Shown piece by piece: positions 9,420-18,420 of a stretch of 64,000 bases of DNA. Each line of letters opens with the position of its first letter. Within the stretch, counting starts at the first letter, position 1. The notes beneath the pieces are model-generated. The model had not been told where the DNA came from. It was given only the letters and a program-made list of their open reading frames with translations, and made no database searches. The stretch comes from JAAYCU01 sp964401335 (GTDB taxonomy: Bacteria > Planctomycetota > Phycisphaerae > UBA1845 > PWPN01): positions 1 through 64,000 of the forward strand of contig CAYNYK010000001.1 of assembly GCA_964401335.1 (NCBI GenBank). Reading direction: 5' to 3'. Both the position numbers and the translations under genes were made by a program.

Positions 9420-12050
9420 ATGAAATCCATGTTACTCAACGGTTCGGACTGGGTTCTTTCCGGCTATTGGCCTAACCAGCGTTATTTCTTCGCCGCTCGG
9501 GAGTTGGAAAGCTCTTGCCCGGCGCCGATCCCCGACCTGCCCGCTACCGTGCCCGGCGCGATCCATGCCGACCTGCTCCGTGCCGGACTTATCCCTGATT
9601 GGAACAACGGCCTCGACGCCGCCAAGTCCGAATGGGTCAATAATCGCGAATGGTCTCTGCGCCGAACGGTCACCGTACCGGACGATTTTGACGGTCAACT
9701 CACCCTCGAATGTGACGGGCTGGACTACTCCGGCCAGGTCCGCATCGATGGTCGCAAAGTCGCCGATTTCGCGGGTACCCACCTGTGGCATCGTTTTGCT
9801 TTGAACGAATATGCCAAAGCCGGCCAAACCTTCCAACTGGAATTCTTTTTCCATCCGTCGCCTCAGCTCGACGGCAGCTTTGGTTGCACCAGCCGAAACC
9901 GCATCTTCAAGCCGCGGTTTGGTTACTCCTGGGACTGGTGTGCGCGGGTGGTGAACATCGGCATCTGGCAGGATGTTCGGCTGGTCTCTCGCGGCCGATC
10001 TGCCTTTAACCATCTGCGCGTTCTGCCCCGCGTTGATGACGACCTGAATACGGGCCGCCTGCGTATTGTCGGCCAGATCGAAGGCGAGGCATCCACGTAT
10101 CGCTATTGCCTCCGCGATATGCAAGGTGGCATTGTCCTGAAGGGCCAGGAACGTACCGATCGCGAAAAGCTGGATCTGACCCTGGATATCGAGCAGGTCA
10201 AACTCTGGTGGCCGGCCACGCACGGCGGTCAGCCTTTGTATCATTTTTCTCTCGAACTACTGGGCCATGACGGCCGGGTCAGCGATGCGGTTGAGCGCAT
10301 CGTTGGGTTCAAGCATATCCGCTGGCGGAAAAAACCAGGTGGCCCGTCTGATGCTCTCCCTTACCTCTGCGAAATCAACGGCCGACCGATCTTCCTGCGC
10401 GGAGTGAACTGGGTGCCGCTTTCTCCGTTTTACGGCACACCGAAGGCTGACCATTACAATGCCTTCCTCCGCCTGTATCGGAACATGAATGCCAATGTGC
10501 TCCGGGTCTGGGGCGGCGGGATTCTCGAACGGCCGGAATTCTACGAACTCTGCGACCGGCTCGGCCTGCTGGTCTGGCAGGAATTTCCCTTGAGTTCCTC
10601 GGCCGGAGAAAGCTATCCCCCCGACGAGGACGAAGTCATCGATCATTTTTTGAAGATTGCATCCGAATATATCGAGCGACGCGCCCATCATGCCTGCCAC
10701 CTGCTCTGGTGCGGGGGCAATGAATTGCAGCAACGCGACGCCCATGACAAGCTGGGGATAGGCTACCCGATCCCACCGACCCATCCGCTGTTGCAAAAGG
10801 TCGGGCAACTGGTCGAGCAGCTCGATCCCGGCAAACGGTTTCTGCATACTTCGCCGACCGGTCCGCGCTTGTGTGCTTATGTGGAGGATTTCGGCAAGGG
10901 ACTGCATCATCACGTCCACGGCCCGTGGGAGAACAAACCCTTCGGCGAACGCCAGGCCTATTGGAACGGTGACGATGCTCTGCTGCGCACCGAATGTGGC
11001 GCCCCCGGCTGCTCGTCCCTGTCCGCTTTGGAGCGACACCGAGGAGATCAAGCCTTGTGGCCGCCGCGTTTCCCCAACGCCCATTGGCTGGTTCCCGCCG
11101 CGGCGTGGATCCCGTGGAATGATGTGCGTCGGGATTTCGGTGATATTCCCGACGAGCCGGGGCAATTGCCGGTCGTGGTCAAGGCCTCCCGCTATTTACA
11201 GGCCGAGAGTTACCGCTACGCCGCCGAATCCTGCCGCCGCCGTTTCCCTCGATGCAGCGGCTTCGTGGTCTGGATGGGCCATGATTGCATGCACTGCACG
11301 GCCAACAACTCGCTGATCCAGATCGACGCCTCCACCAAGCCCGCCTACGACTGGCTCCAGCGGGCCTTTGCGAGTACGCATGTAACGATGAAACATGAAT
11401 CCATCAGTTACCCGCCGGGCCAACCGATCCCCTTCGAGGTCTGGGTGTGCCGCGACCATGTCCCATCGCCTGACGAGGGCACCTTGACCGCCCGACTCCG
11501 TACCCTCGACGGTGCGATTCTTGAAGAACAGACCGTTACCGGGTGGCATGGGCAGGCTCGATCCGAGGGGATCGAGTTTGCCCGTGTTGGAGCGTTGTCT
11601 GAAGACAAATTGGCGTGGAACCCCACCGGGGCGGGTCTCACCGGTATACGAATGGCTCAAATCACCTTTAGATCGCCGTCTTGTGCTGAACAGCTCTTCG
11701 TGATCGAACTACAGTGGCGGACCGACGAGGTGACGGCCACCAACCGCTACCTGCTCAGCCAGCAGACCGAACACCCCCTGGCCCCGCTTTTGCGTCTTCC
11801 TAACGTGTCCCTCTCATGTGATCCTCAAAAGCCCGGCGAGTTTTCGATTCACAATCCAGGCCCCATCGCCGCCGTCGGCGTTCGCCTGACTTCCTCGGTA
11901 CCTGACGTGGCCTTGCTGACCGATGCCGGTCATTTCATTCTCTTCCCCGGCGAATCCCATGTCATCCAATATGAGCCTGTTTCCGTGAACCCTTCCGTTT
12001 CCGGCCAGCGTCCCCCCATCCCGCGCCTCGAATGGTTCAATATCCCATAG
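9420..12050 (+). CDS. Glycoside hydrolase family 2, beta-mannosidase-like
   Basis: An 876-residue GH2 enzyme. The N-terminal sugar-binding sandwich begins with LNGSDWVLSGYWP, followed by the VPGAIHADLLRAGLIPD and FGYSWDWCARVVNIGIW segments that separate beta-mannosidases from beta-galactosidases. The TIM barrel contains LRGVNWVPL, RVWGGGILERPEFYELCDRLGLLVWQEFP and the acid/base glutamate in WCGGNELQQ. The nucleophile is probably the Glu in RTECGAPG. ATG 9420 has AAAGG upstream. Unlike the neighbouring beta-helix proteins it shows no signal peptide, so it probably removes terminal beta-mannosyl (or similar) residues from imported oligosaccharides in the cytoplasm. The exact sugar is uncertain. 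Confidence 0.85.
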   Translation: MKSMLLNGSDWVLSGYWPNQRYFFAARELESSCPAPIPDLPATVPGAIHADLLRAGLIPDWNNGLDAAKSEWVNNREWSLRRTVTVPDDFDGQLTLECDGLDYSGQVRIDGRKVADFAGTHLWHRFALNEYAKAGQTFQLEFFFHPSPQLDGSFGCTSRNRIFKPRFGYSWDWCARVVNIGIWQDVRLVSRGRSAFNHLRVLPRVDDDLNTGRLRIVGQIEGEASTYRYCLRDMQGGIVLKGQERTDREKLDLTLDIEQVKLWWPATHGGQPLYHFSLELLGHDGRVSDAVERIVGFKHIRWRKKPGGPSDALPYLCEINGRPIFLRGVNWVPLSPFYGTPKADHYNAFLRLYRNMNANVLRVWGGGILERPEFYELCDRLGLLVWQEFPLSSSAGESYPPDEDEVIDHFLKIASEYIERRAHHACHLLWCGGNELQQRDAHDKLGIGYPIPPTHPLLQKVGQLVEQLDPGKRFLHTSPTGPRLCAYVEDFGKGLHHHVHGPWENKPFGERQAYWNGDDALLRTECGAPGCSSLSALERHRGDQALWPPRFPNAHWLVPAAAWIPWNDVRRDFGDIPDEPGQLPVVVKASRYLQAESYRYAAESCRRRFPRCSGFVVWMGHDCMHCTANNSLIQIDASTKPAYDWLQRAFASTHVTMKHESISYPPGQPIPFEVWVCRDHVPSPDEGTLTARLRTLDGAILEEQTVTGWHGQARSEGIEFARVGALSEDKLAWNPTGAGLTGIRMAQITFRSPSCAEQLFVIELQWRTDEVTATNRYLLSQQTEHPLAPLLRLPNVSLSCDPQKPGEFSIHNPGPIAAVGVRLTSSVPDVALLTDAGHFILFPGESHVIQYEPVSVNPSVSGQRPPIPRLEWFNIP

Positions 12051-12190
12051 ACCGTAACAAGGTAGGGCGTCCCGCCGTGGCGGAATTGCATGCCAATGGC
12101 CTGAACTTATGCACTCACTTTATGGGCGACCAAGAACCATTATTCGTGTTTGGTGCTCCGCTTGGAAGACCTCTTATTGCGCGTCAGTGG

Positions 12191-12463
12191 TTTGCCGCAG
12201 CACGAATTCCTCGAACAATCCGTATTTCAACGTATCGTATTCCTTGCCCGGCGGCGGAATCTGCTTGAGGGCCTGATTCCACATGTTGGCCCAGGCCACA
12301 CCCGGCGCGGGATTGTTATGATGCGGGCCCAGCGTGTTTTTCAATGAGCCGAAGACGATCACCTCGATCTGGTTGGAACCCGGCTGGATCAGCCTGCTTA
12401 CGTCGCACTCCCAGGGCTGATGGGCGATGTAGCCGTCCACCCGGCCGTTGACGATTATCTTGG
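12191..12463 (-). pseudogene. Stranded copy of the 3' end of the GH106-like gene
   Basis: On the minus strand this stretch encodes IVNGRVDGYIAHQPWECD through YDTLKYGLFEEFVLRQ, the same as the last ~90 residues of the large glycosidase that ends at 20314. By eye the two DNA copies differ at about 20 of about 272 positions (roughly 93% identical). Homology begins at the gene's C-terminal codons and stops abruptly near 12463, where the flanking sequence becomes unrelated. No start, ribosome site or upstream domain is present, so it is a duplicated remnant, not a working gene. It lies in the 647-bp gap between the GH2 gene and the permease; the rest of that gap (12051-12190 and 12464-12683) shows nothing I recognise. 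Confidence 0.85.
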
Positions 12464-12697
12464 GCACCTCTTCTTCCGACGAGGACGACCGGTAAATCGG
12501 GCAAACACACGACAGGTAGCCCCGTCTCATTCTATTTCCTCGCTACTTATTCTTCATGACCGGTGGTCCTAGTCATGAGAGAAAAAGTCGGCGTTTACAA
12601 GACGTTTCAAACCGGCGATAATTATTTCCCTGTTTGAATCAGAAAGCTCATAGAGCTGGGTGCAATTCGACCTGATTTAGAGTCGGAGGCCATAAGC

Positions 12698-13747
12698 GTG
12701 GAACTTTATGCTGGTATTCTGCTCGTCGCGGTCGCCGGGCTGGGGACGGGAACCATCGCCTGGCCTATGAAGTTGATGCGCCGGTTGCAGTTCGAACATT
12801 ATTGGTTTGTCGGTATGCTGGTCGGCCTGGTGATTCTTCCATGGCTGGTCGTGCTGGTGGCGGTGCACGATCCTTTCGGGGCGTACGCCGAAGTGGGTTG
12901 GCAACCCCTGGTCAAATCCAATCTGCTGGCCGCCGGTTGGGGTATTGCCAACGTGCTGTACGGCATCTGCGTTGTACGGATCGGAGCGGCCCTGACCGGT
13001 GCGATTCTTTCGGGTTTAGGCCTGACCGTGGGAGTCACGCTGCCCATGATCTTCAAGGGCACAGGCCTGTTCAGCAAAGCCCCGGACATTACTTCTCCCG
13101 CGGGTTTGGCGGTTATCACGGGCGTGGCGGTGCTGATCGTCGGTGTCATTGTGTCGACTCTGGCGGGTTTTGGACGGGATCGGACGCTGAAGAAGGCAAA
13201 CACCGCGGCGGACTCGGTTTCAGCGGGTGGGGGATTTCTGGCCGGCCTGATCATGGTCATTATCGCCGGGGTGACCTCCTGCGGCATTGCGATGGCGTTT
13301 GTCTATAGTCAGGGGCCGATTGTCGAGGCGATGAAAGCCCACGGGGCAGGCGATGTGGCCGCCAACTGTGCCGTCTGGGCCGCCGGCCTTCTGGGTGGGG
13401 CGGCGGTAAACATCCTCTACCCCGCCTGGCTGATGACCAAGCGAAGGAGTTGGGCGGTCCTTGGTACGTGCTGGCGAGATGTGTTGCTCGCCGCGGCCAT
13501 CGGTACACAGTTTATTTTCGCGGTGAATCTGCTGGGACGGGGAATGCTGCTGATGGGGGCGATGGGGGCGTCCGTCGGTTTCGGAGTGCAACAAGCAATG
13601 CAGGTGATGGGCAACCAGGCCGTCGGTTTTGCCAGCGGCGAGTGGAGGGGGGTCATTGGCCGTCCGCGGACGTTGATGTACGGAGCAATCGTTATCCTGC
13701 TGTTTGCGATGGTGATCCTGGCCTACGCAAACACGCTGGCGCCGTAA
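12698..13747 (+). CDS. RhaT-like sugar:proton symporter (drug/metabolite transporter superfamily)
   Basis: A 349-residue inner-membrane protein with about ten hydrophobic helices. The start is GTG 12698 with GGAGG at 12684-12688, 9 nt upstream. The N-terminus (AGLGTGTIAWPMKLMRRLQFEHYWFVG) matches the RhaT layout, where a glycine-rich first helix is followed by a basic P-x-K-x-x-x-x-W/F loop and a Trp/Phe-rich second helix. GPIVEAMKAHG, NCAVWAAGLLGGAAVNILYP and FGVQQAMQVMGNQAVGF are further family-like segments. RhaT imports L-rhamnose with protons. The neighbouring GH106-like enzyme would fit rhamnose, but the downstream sugar-acid genes would also fit other sugars. Confidence 0.75.
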   Translation: MELYAGILLVAVAGLGTGTIAWPMKLMRRLQFEHYWFVGMLVGLVILPWLVVLVAVHDPFGAYAEVGWQPLVKSNLLAAGWGIANVLYGICVVRIGAALTGAILSGLGLTVGVTLPMIFKGTGLFSKAPDITSPAGLAVITGVAVLIVGVIVSTLAGFGRDRTLKKANTAADSVSAGGGFLAGLIMVIIAGVTSCGIAMAFVYSQGPIVEAMKAHGAGDVAANCAVWAAGLLGGAAVNILYPAWLMTKRRSWAVLGTCWRDVLLAAAIGTQFIFAVNLLGRGMLLMGAMGASVGFGVQQAMQVMGNQAVGFASGEWRGVIGRPRTLMYGAIVILLFAMVILAYANTLAP

Positions 13748-13772
13748 TACGGCTTTACGGGAGAAAGACACC

Positions 13773-14825
13773 ATGCTTGCGGACTTGCGGGCATCCCTGT
13801 CAGCGGCCGGGCACGCGACGCATCTTTACGAGATGCCGGATGGCAGTAGACTGCTGCTCTTGCCCTATGGGGCGCGTCTGCTCGGTCTTTACCCTCCGGA
13901 TAACGACGACAACTTCTACTGGACGCATCCCGCCCTGCGGCGGCCGGAGACGGCTTCGGTGGTATTTGGTGGGAGCGGCTGGCACAACACCGGCGGCGAT
14001 CGTACCTGGATCACGCCCGAATTGGACATATTCTTCCCTGATTATCCGGACACGCGGCGGCACTGGGAACCTCCCCAACTGGACGCGTGCGAATATGAAA
14101 TCATGGAAGATGCCGGCCGCATCGGTATGGCTCGAAACATGTCCCTGCACTTTGCCAGAGCGCATCGCGACGTTGAAATGGAATTAACCAAGTGGTATGA
14201 ACCGGCGCCGAATCCGCTGCGGTGGGAACGCGATTTTGTCTCATCCTTGGCGTGCGTCCGGTACGCCGGCTACACGCAATGCACCACGTTAACGCTTACT
14301 AACGGCAGCCTTGATCGGGCCACCCCCGCGGGTATCTGGAATTTGATTCAGTTACCCCACGGTGGCGAGTTGCTGATTCCCACCTACACGCGGGCCCGAC
14401 CGCGGATTTTGTTCGGCGATATCCCGGCCGATCGGCTCGTCTGCTCGGATCGTCTTGTGCAATTCCGGACGGATTTTCCCGGCGAACATAAGATCGCCGT
14501 TCGAGCGGCACAGGCGACCGGACGGGCCGGCTACCTGCGCCGGATGGGCGAAGTGTGGTCGCTGGTGGTTCGCAATTTCTTCGTACAACCGTCCGGAGAG
14601 TATGTGGATGTGCCTAAGGACGATCCCGGGGATTTCGGTTATGCTTTTCATGCGGTGAACGTCCTTAGTGATCTGGGAGATTTCTGCGAGTTGGAATATC
14701 ATGCTCCGGCGATAGGCCGGTACAAGAGCCAGAACTCGTGCCTGGATGTTTCACAAGTTTGGGCGTTTCGCGGGCCCGCCGCCTTTGTCCGCGACATTGC
14801 TCATCTGTTGCTGGGAGTTGAATGA
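13773..14825 (+). CDS. Galactose-mutarotase-fold protein of unknown function
   Basis: A 350-residue soluble protein starting at ATG 13773, preceded by GGGAG. Segments such as GARLLGLYPPDNDDNFYW, a glycine-rich GGSGWHNTGGDRTWITPELD, and a late RNFFVQPSGEYVDVP match the large beta-sandwich superfamily of aldose 1-epimerases and uncharacterised relatives (DUF4380/DUF6786 type). The classic mutarotase His-Glu catalytic set is not evident, so epimerase activity is only a guess. It overlaps the downstream dehydratase by 4 nt (ATGA), a sign of translational coupling, and so belongs to the sugar-acid operon. Confidence 0.6.
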   Translation: MLADLRASLSAAGHATHLYEMPDGSRLLLLPYGARLLGLYPPDNDDNFYWTHPALRRPETASVVFGGSGWHNTGGDRTWITPELDIFFPDYPDTRRHWEPPQLDACEYEIMEDAGRIGMARNMSLHFARAHRDVEMELTKWYEPAPNPLRWERDFVSSLACVRYAGYTQCTTLTLTNGSLDRATPAGIWNLIQLPHGGELLIPTYTRARPRILFGDIPADRLVCSDRLVQFRTDFPGEHKIAVRAAQATGRAGYLRRMGEVWSLVVRNFFVQPSGEYVDVPKDDPGDFGYAFHAVNVLSDLGDFCELEYHAPAIGRYKSQNSCLDVSQVWAFRGPAAFVRDIAHLLLGVE

Positions 14826-15988
14826 TGAAGGTTGTCCGGCTCGAAACATTTCTGACCAACTCCGGATTACGAAACTATCTGTTCGTTCGCCTGACCACCG
14901 ATTCCGGGATAACCGGGCTGGGTGAGGCATCGCTCGAGTGGCAGGAGAAGACGGTCGAGACGCTGATTCATGAGTGGGTTGAGGATCGCATCCTCGGGAT
15001 CGATCCGTTTGACATCGAAAAGATCATCGGCGATATGATCCGCGACCAGTACCAGGGTGGTCCGACCGTACTGACGGCCATCAGCGGTATCGAAGTTGCC
15101 ATGTGGGACATCATCGGCAAGGCCTGTGGTCAACCGGTATACAGGCTGCTCGGTGGCCGGGCCCATGATCGCGTCCTGGCCTACGCCAATGGATGGTACG
15201 GCCATGCCCGTTCACCGCAGGAGTACGGCGATCGTGCCCGGGAGGTCGTCGCCCGCGGCTACCGGGGGCTGAAATTCGATCCGTTCGGTACGGCCTGGAA
15301 GCAGATGACCCTTGAGGAGATGGAACGAGCCGAAGCGCTTATCGCGGCGGTACGCGAGGCGGTTGGCAAGTCGGTAGACATCCTCGTTGAGGCGCACGGA
15401 CGGCTGTCGGTCGACTGTGCGATCGAGTTTGGCCGGCGCATCGAGCCCTATCGTCCTCGGTTCTATGAGGAGCCGGTAATGCCCCACAGCCTCGAACTGC
15501 TCAAGCAGGTGAAGGAGGCGCTGCCCTTGCCCATCGCGGCCGGCGAACGGCTTTATACCTTGGAGGATTATCACCGGTTCTGCGCGATGCGCGCGGGGGA
15601 CATCCTTCAGCCGGACCTGGGCCATATCGGTGGTATCCTTGTCGGCAAGAAAGTCGCGGCCATGGCCCAGCCGCGGGATATTCTGATCTCGCCGCATGTT
15701 TCGGTGGGGCCGGTTGCCTTGTGTGCCGCCCTGCATTATGACTGGTGTACGCCTAACGTGCTGATCCAGGAAAACTTCGCCGAGTATGACGTACCGTGGC
15801 GCAATGACCTGGTTTGCGGATGGAACCCGATCCGCAACGGCGCGTTTCTGTTGCCGGACAAGCCGGGCCTGGGTATTGAACTGAACGAAGCGGCCTGTGC
15901 CGAACATCCGTATCGTCCCAACACGTTTCCATCCTTGTGGGATGCCCGGTGGTTGACCGAGTTCACGCAAAAGGACCGGAGTGAATAA
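14822..15988 (+). CDS. Mandelate racemase/muconate lactonizing enzyme family sugar-acid dehydratase (galactonate dehydratase-like)
   Basis: A 388-residue enolase-superfamily enzyme. The N-terminal capping domain (residues 1-125) is followed by the barrel with GLKFDPFGT, LVEAHGRLS, FYEEPVMP, AAGERLY, QPDLGHIGG and ISPHVSVGP. The EEP and GER glutamates and the acid in the VEAHGR strand are the usual Mg ligands, and the SPH histidine is the expected general base. The FDPFG/HGR pattern is typical of D-galactonate dehydratases (DgoD) and relatives, which form 2-keto-3-deoxy acids. KDG kinase and KDPG aldolase genes follow, which supports that product. Related dehydratases for fuconate, rhamnonate or gluconate are alternatives. 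ATG 14822 overlaps the previous stop; 14825 is a second in-frame start. Confidence 0.8.
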   Translation: MMKVVRLETFLTNSGLRNYLFVRLTTDSGITGLGEASLEWQEKTVETLIHEWVEDRILGIDPFDIEKIIGDMIRDQYQGGPTVLTAISGIEVAMWDIIGKACGQPVYRLLGGRAHDRVLAYANGWYGHARSPQEYGDRAREVVARGYRGLKFDPFGTAWKQMTLEEMERAEALIAAVREAVGKSVDILVEAHGRLSVDCAIEFGRRIEPYRPRFYEEPVMPHSLELLKQVKEALPLPIAAGERLYTLEDYHRFCAMRAGDILQPDLGHIGGILVGKKVAAMAQPRDILISPHVSVGPVALCAALHYDWCTPNVLIQENFAEYDVPWRNDLVCGWNPIRNGAFLLPDKPGLGIELNEAACAEHPYRPNTFPSLWDARWLTEFTQKDRSE

Positions 15989-15990
15989 TC

Positions 15991-16728
15991 GTGGCGAATC
16001 AACGGATCATGCCGTTCAAGGATACGCTCGAACTTCGTCGCGAGGTGATTGCGACATGCTTTTTCATGCGCGACCGGTTGGGTTACTTCGTCGGCACCTG
16101 GGGTAATATCTCCGTACGGGTCGAGGACGGCCTTCTGGTGACGCCGTCGCGAATGAAATACGAGGAAGTTCAGCCGGAAGATCTCGTCGTCGTGGGTTGG
16201 GAGGGCGGCGTGATCCGTGGTCATCGCGTGCCCACCTCCGAGACCGAGTTACATCGCCAACTGATGCTTGAGCGGCCCGATCTGGGAGCGATCATTCATA
16301 GCCATTCACCCTGGGCGTCGGTATGCGCTTGCGCTCATCGTTCCATTCCGGTGCTCAGTGACGACATGGCCGAAGTGATCGGCGGCGAGGTCCGCTGTGC
16401 ATGTTACGCGCCGGCCGGACATCATCGCGAGCTGGCCCAGGCCGCACGCGAGGCGATCGGGCCTGATGCCTGCGCTGTCCTCCTCGGCAATCACGGCGTT
16501 GCGGCCGGCGGTCGCGATCTGGATGAGGCGATCGTCGCCTGCCAGTTCGTGGAGAAGGCGGCCATGATCCTCGTGCATGCCCAATTGCTTGGCGGCGTGA
16601 AGAGCATACCGGAGGAGCTTTGGCGCGAGGAGCGACACCGTTACTTGTACAAATACGGTCGACCGGAGGATATGACCGAAATCCTTACGGGATCCGATGA
16701 CGCGGAGCCCCGGCGACCCGGAGAATAA
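15991..16728 (+). CDS. Class II aldolase/adducin family protein
   Basis: A 245-residue zinc aldolase of the fuculose-phosphate aldolase / ribulose-phosphate 4-epimerase family. GTG 15991 has GGAG 9 nt upstream. Visible are GNISVRVEDGLLVTPSRM, the TETELHRQL strand with the catalytic-type glutamate region, the zinc histidines in IIHSHSPWAS and a further histidine in LLGNHGVAAGG. These enzymes cleave or rearrange phosphorylated ketoses such as L-fuculose-1-phosphate or L-rhamnulose-1-phosphate. It sits between the dehydratase and the KDG kinase, so it may deal with a deoxy-sugar branch or a side product of the pathway. Confidence 0.85.
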   Translation: MANQRIMPFKDTLELRREVIATCFFMRDRLGYFVGTWGNISVRVEDGLLVTPSRMKYEEVQPEDLVVVGWEGGVIRGHRVPTSETELHRQLMLERPDLGAIIHSHSPWASVCACAHRSIPVLSDDMAEVIGGEVRCACYAPAGHHRELAQAAREAIGPDACAVLLGNHGVAAGGRDLDEAIVACQFVEKAAMILVHAQLLGGVKSIPEELWREERHRYLYKYGRPEDMTEILTGSDDAEPRRPGE

Positions 16729-16734
16729 ACAAAG

Positions 16735-17718
16735 ATGTACGACATTGTGACCGTTGGTGAAGGCATGTTGCGACTGTCCCCACCGCCGCACGAGCGATTG
16801 CGACGGGCTCGGACTCTCGATCTCCACGTCTGCGGCTCGCAGGGCAACGTGGCCTGCAACATGGCTCGGTTGAATTTGAAATCCGCGTTCGTTACCAAGG
16901 TTCCGGACACCGCCCTGGGCCTGCTCATGCGTGATTATTACATGAGTTGCGGCGTGGATTCCGCCCATATCCGGCTGGTGCCCGATTCGCGATTGGGTGT
17001 GAACTTTATCGAGTTCGGGGCCACGCCGCGGGCAAGTTCGGCCGTCTATGATCGACGCAACAGCGCCGCCAGCACCATCGCGCCCGGCGATTTTAATTGG
17101 GACGAAATCCTCGAGGGCACGCGAATCGCTTACACGGACGGTATTTTTCCCGCCCTGTCGGACAGTTGCCGGGCGGCCGCCGTCGAATTTGTGGAGGCGG
17201 CGAAGCGCAAGGGTTGCCTGATCGGCTTTGACGTAAACTACCGCGAACATCTCTGGTCGCCGGCGCAGGCCGCGTCGGTTCTGTCCGATCTGGTGGCCGC
17301 GGTGGACATTCTGATCGTCGGCCGGGGCGATGCCGAGACGGTCTTCGGCTGTCACGGTTCCGGCGAGGAGATTGCCCGTCAATTGCACAAGCAATTCGGA
17401 TGCCGAATCGTCGGAGTCACCCTGGGAGAGGTCTACAGTGTTCTAAACGGAACGGTCGATTCCGTCGTTCTGCACGAAGGCACGTTGTATAGTGGCCGCA
17501 AGTATGAGGTGGATGCCGTTGACCGCTTCGGTGCCGGCGATGCCTGGGGTGCCGGTTTGATGTATGCCTATCTTGTGCGGGGTGATCTTCAATATGCGGT
17601 CGAGTTTGCGAATGCCATGTGTGCCGTCGATTTCACCATGCCGGGCGACGTTGCCCATGTAACCGTGCGGGAAGTTGAGGCGATCATGAATTCCCGCGAT
17701 TACCGCGTATCCCGTTGA
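16735..17718 (+). CDS. kdgK: PfkB-family 2-dehydro-3-deoxygluconokinase
   Basis: A 327-residue ribokinase-superfamily kinase. It starts VTVGEGMLRLSPP, has the GSQGNVACNMARL substrate motif, an LGVNFIEFG strand, GFDVNYREHLW, and the ATP-site GAGDAWGAG with the catalytic aspartate near residue 269. The NYRxxLW segment and chain length fit KdgK, which phosphorylates 2-keto-3-deoxygluconate (or the galactonate epimer) to KDPG. Directly upstream are the sugar-acid dehydratase and an aldolase; the KDPG aldolase follows, which makes the assignment strong. It ends with TGA at 17718. Confidence 0.85.
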   Translation: MYDIVTVGEGMLRLSPPPHERLRRARTLDLHVCGSQGNVACNMARLNLKSAFVTKVPDTALGLLMRDYYMSCGVDSAHIRLVPDSRLGVNFIEFGATPRASSAVYDRRNSAASTIAPGDFNWDEILEGTRIAYTDGIFPALSDSCRAAAVEFVEAAKRKGCLIGFDVNYREHLWSPAQAASVLSDLVAAVDILIVGRGDAETVFGCHGSGEEIARQLHKQFGCRIVGVTLGEVYSVLNGTVDSVVLHEGTLYSGRKYEVDAVDRFGAGDAWGAGLMYAYLVRGDLQYAVEFANAMCAVDFTMPGDVAHVTVREVEAIMNSRDYRVSR

Positions 17719-17738
17719 CTGAAAGGAAGGCGACCTTG

Positions 17739-18419
17739 ATGAGTGATAATGACCGAAGCCTTAGGGAAATTGTTCTTGAGCAGACGAAAGCTACCGGCAT
17801 TCTGCCTTGTATTAAGCTCAAGGAGAAGGATGACTTCATCGCCTACGCCCAGGCCATGTACGACGGGGGGGCCCGGGTCATTGAAGTGACCATGACCACG
17901 CCCGGAGCCCTGGACGCCATACAAGCCATCTCTTCGCAATTCAAGGGAAAACTGTGGGTGGCGGCGGGTACGGTGCTTGACCCGGTGACCGCCCGCGAGG
18001 TGATCCTGCACGGGGGAAGTGTGATCGTGAATCCCGCGGTTATTCCCGACGTGATCGACATCGCGAATCGTTATCTGGTACCCGTCTTTTCGGGTGCCTT
18101 TACCGCTACCGAGGTGCTGGCCGCCATGCGGGCCGGCGCTTCCATGGTGAAGATCTTCCCGGCTGAACTGGGCGGACCGAAGTATATGACGAATTTGAGA
18201 ATGGTTTATCCTCAGGTTCAGCTTATTCCGTCCGGGGGGATCAGCCTGGAGAACGCCGCCGAGTTTATCCGCTGCGGGGCGTGCGCGGTCTCGGGCGCGC
18301 GTACCTTTATGAACCGCGAAAAAATCGCGGCCGAAGGAATCGGTTGGATGACCCGTCAGGTGGCCCGTTACGTCGAGATCATCCGCGACGCAAGGAAAAA
18401 TCTACCGGAGTTGCCCTGA
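17739..18419 (+). CDS. eda: KDPG/KHG aldolase
   Basis: A 226-residue class I aldolase that splits 2-keto-3-deoxy-6-phosphogluconate into pyruvate and glyceraldehyde 3-phosphate. ATG 17739 is preferred because an AAGGAAGG ribosome site ends 8 nt before it; a TTG at 17715 would overlap kdgK. The Schiff-base lysine is K138 in ASMVKIFPAELGG, the acid/base glutamate is E49 in VIEVTMTTPG, and AAGTVLDP and IPSGGISLENA are the usual phosphate-site strands. With the kinase and dehydratase it completes a De Ley-Doudoroff type route. Confidence 0.9.
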   Translation: MSDNDRSLREIVLEQTKATGILPCIKLKEKDDFIAYAQAMYDGGARVIEVTMTTPGALDAIQAISSQFKGKLWVAAGTVLDPVTAREVILHGGSVIVNPAVIPDVIDIANRYLVPVFSGAFTATEVLAAMRAGASMVKIFPAELGGPKYMTNLRMVYPQVQLIPSGGISLENAAEFIRCGACAVSGARTFMNREKIAAEGIGWMTRQVARYVEIIRDARKNLPELP

Positions 18420-18420
18420 T

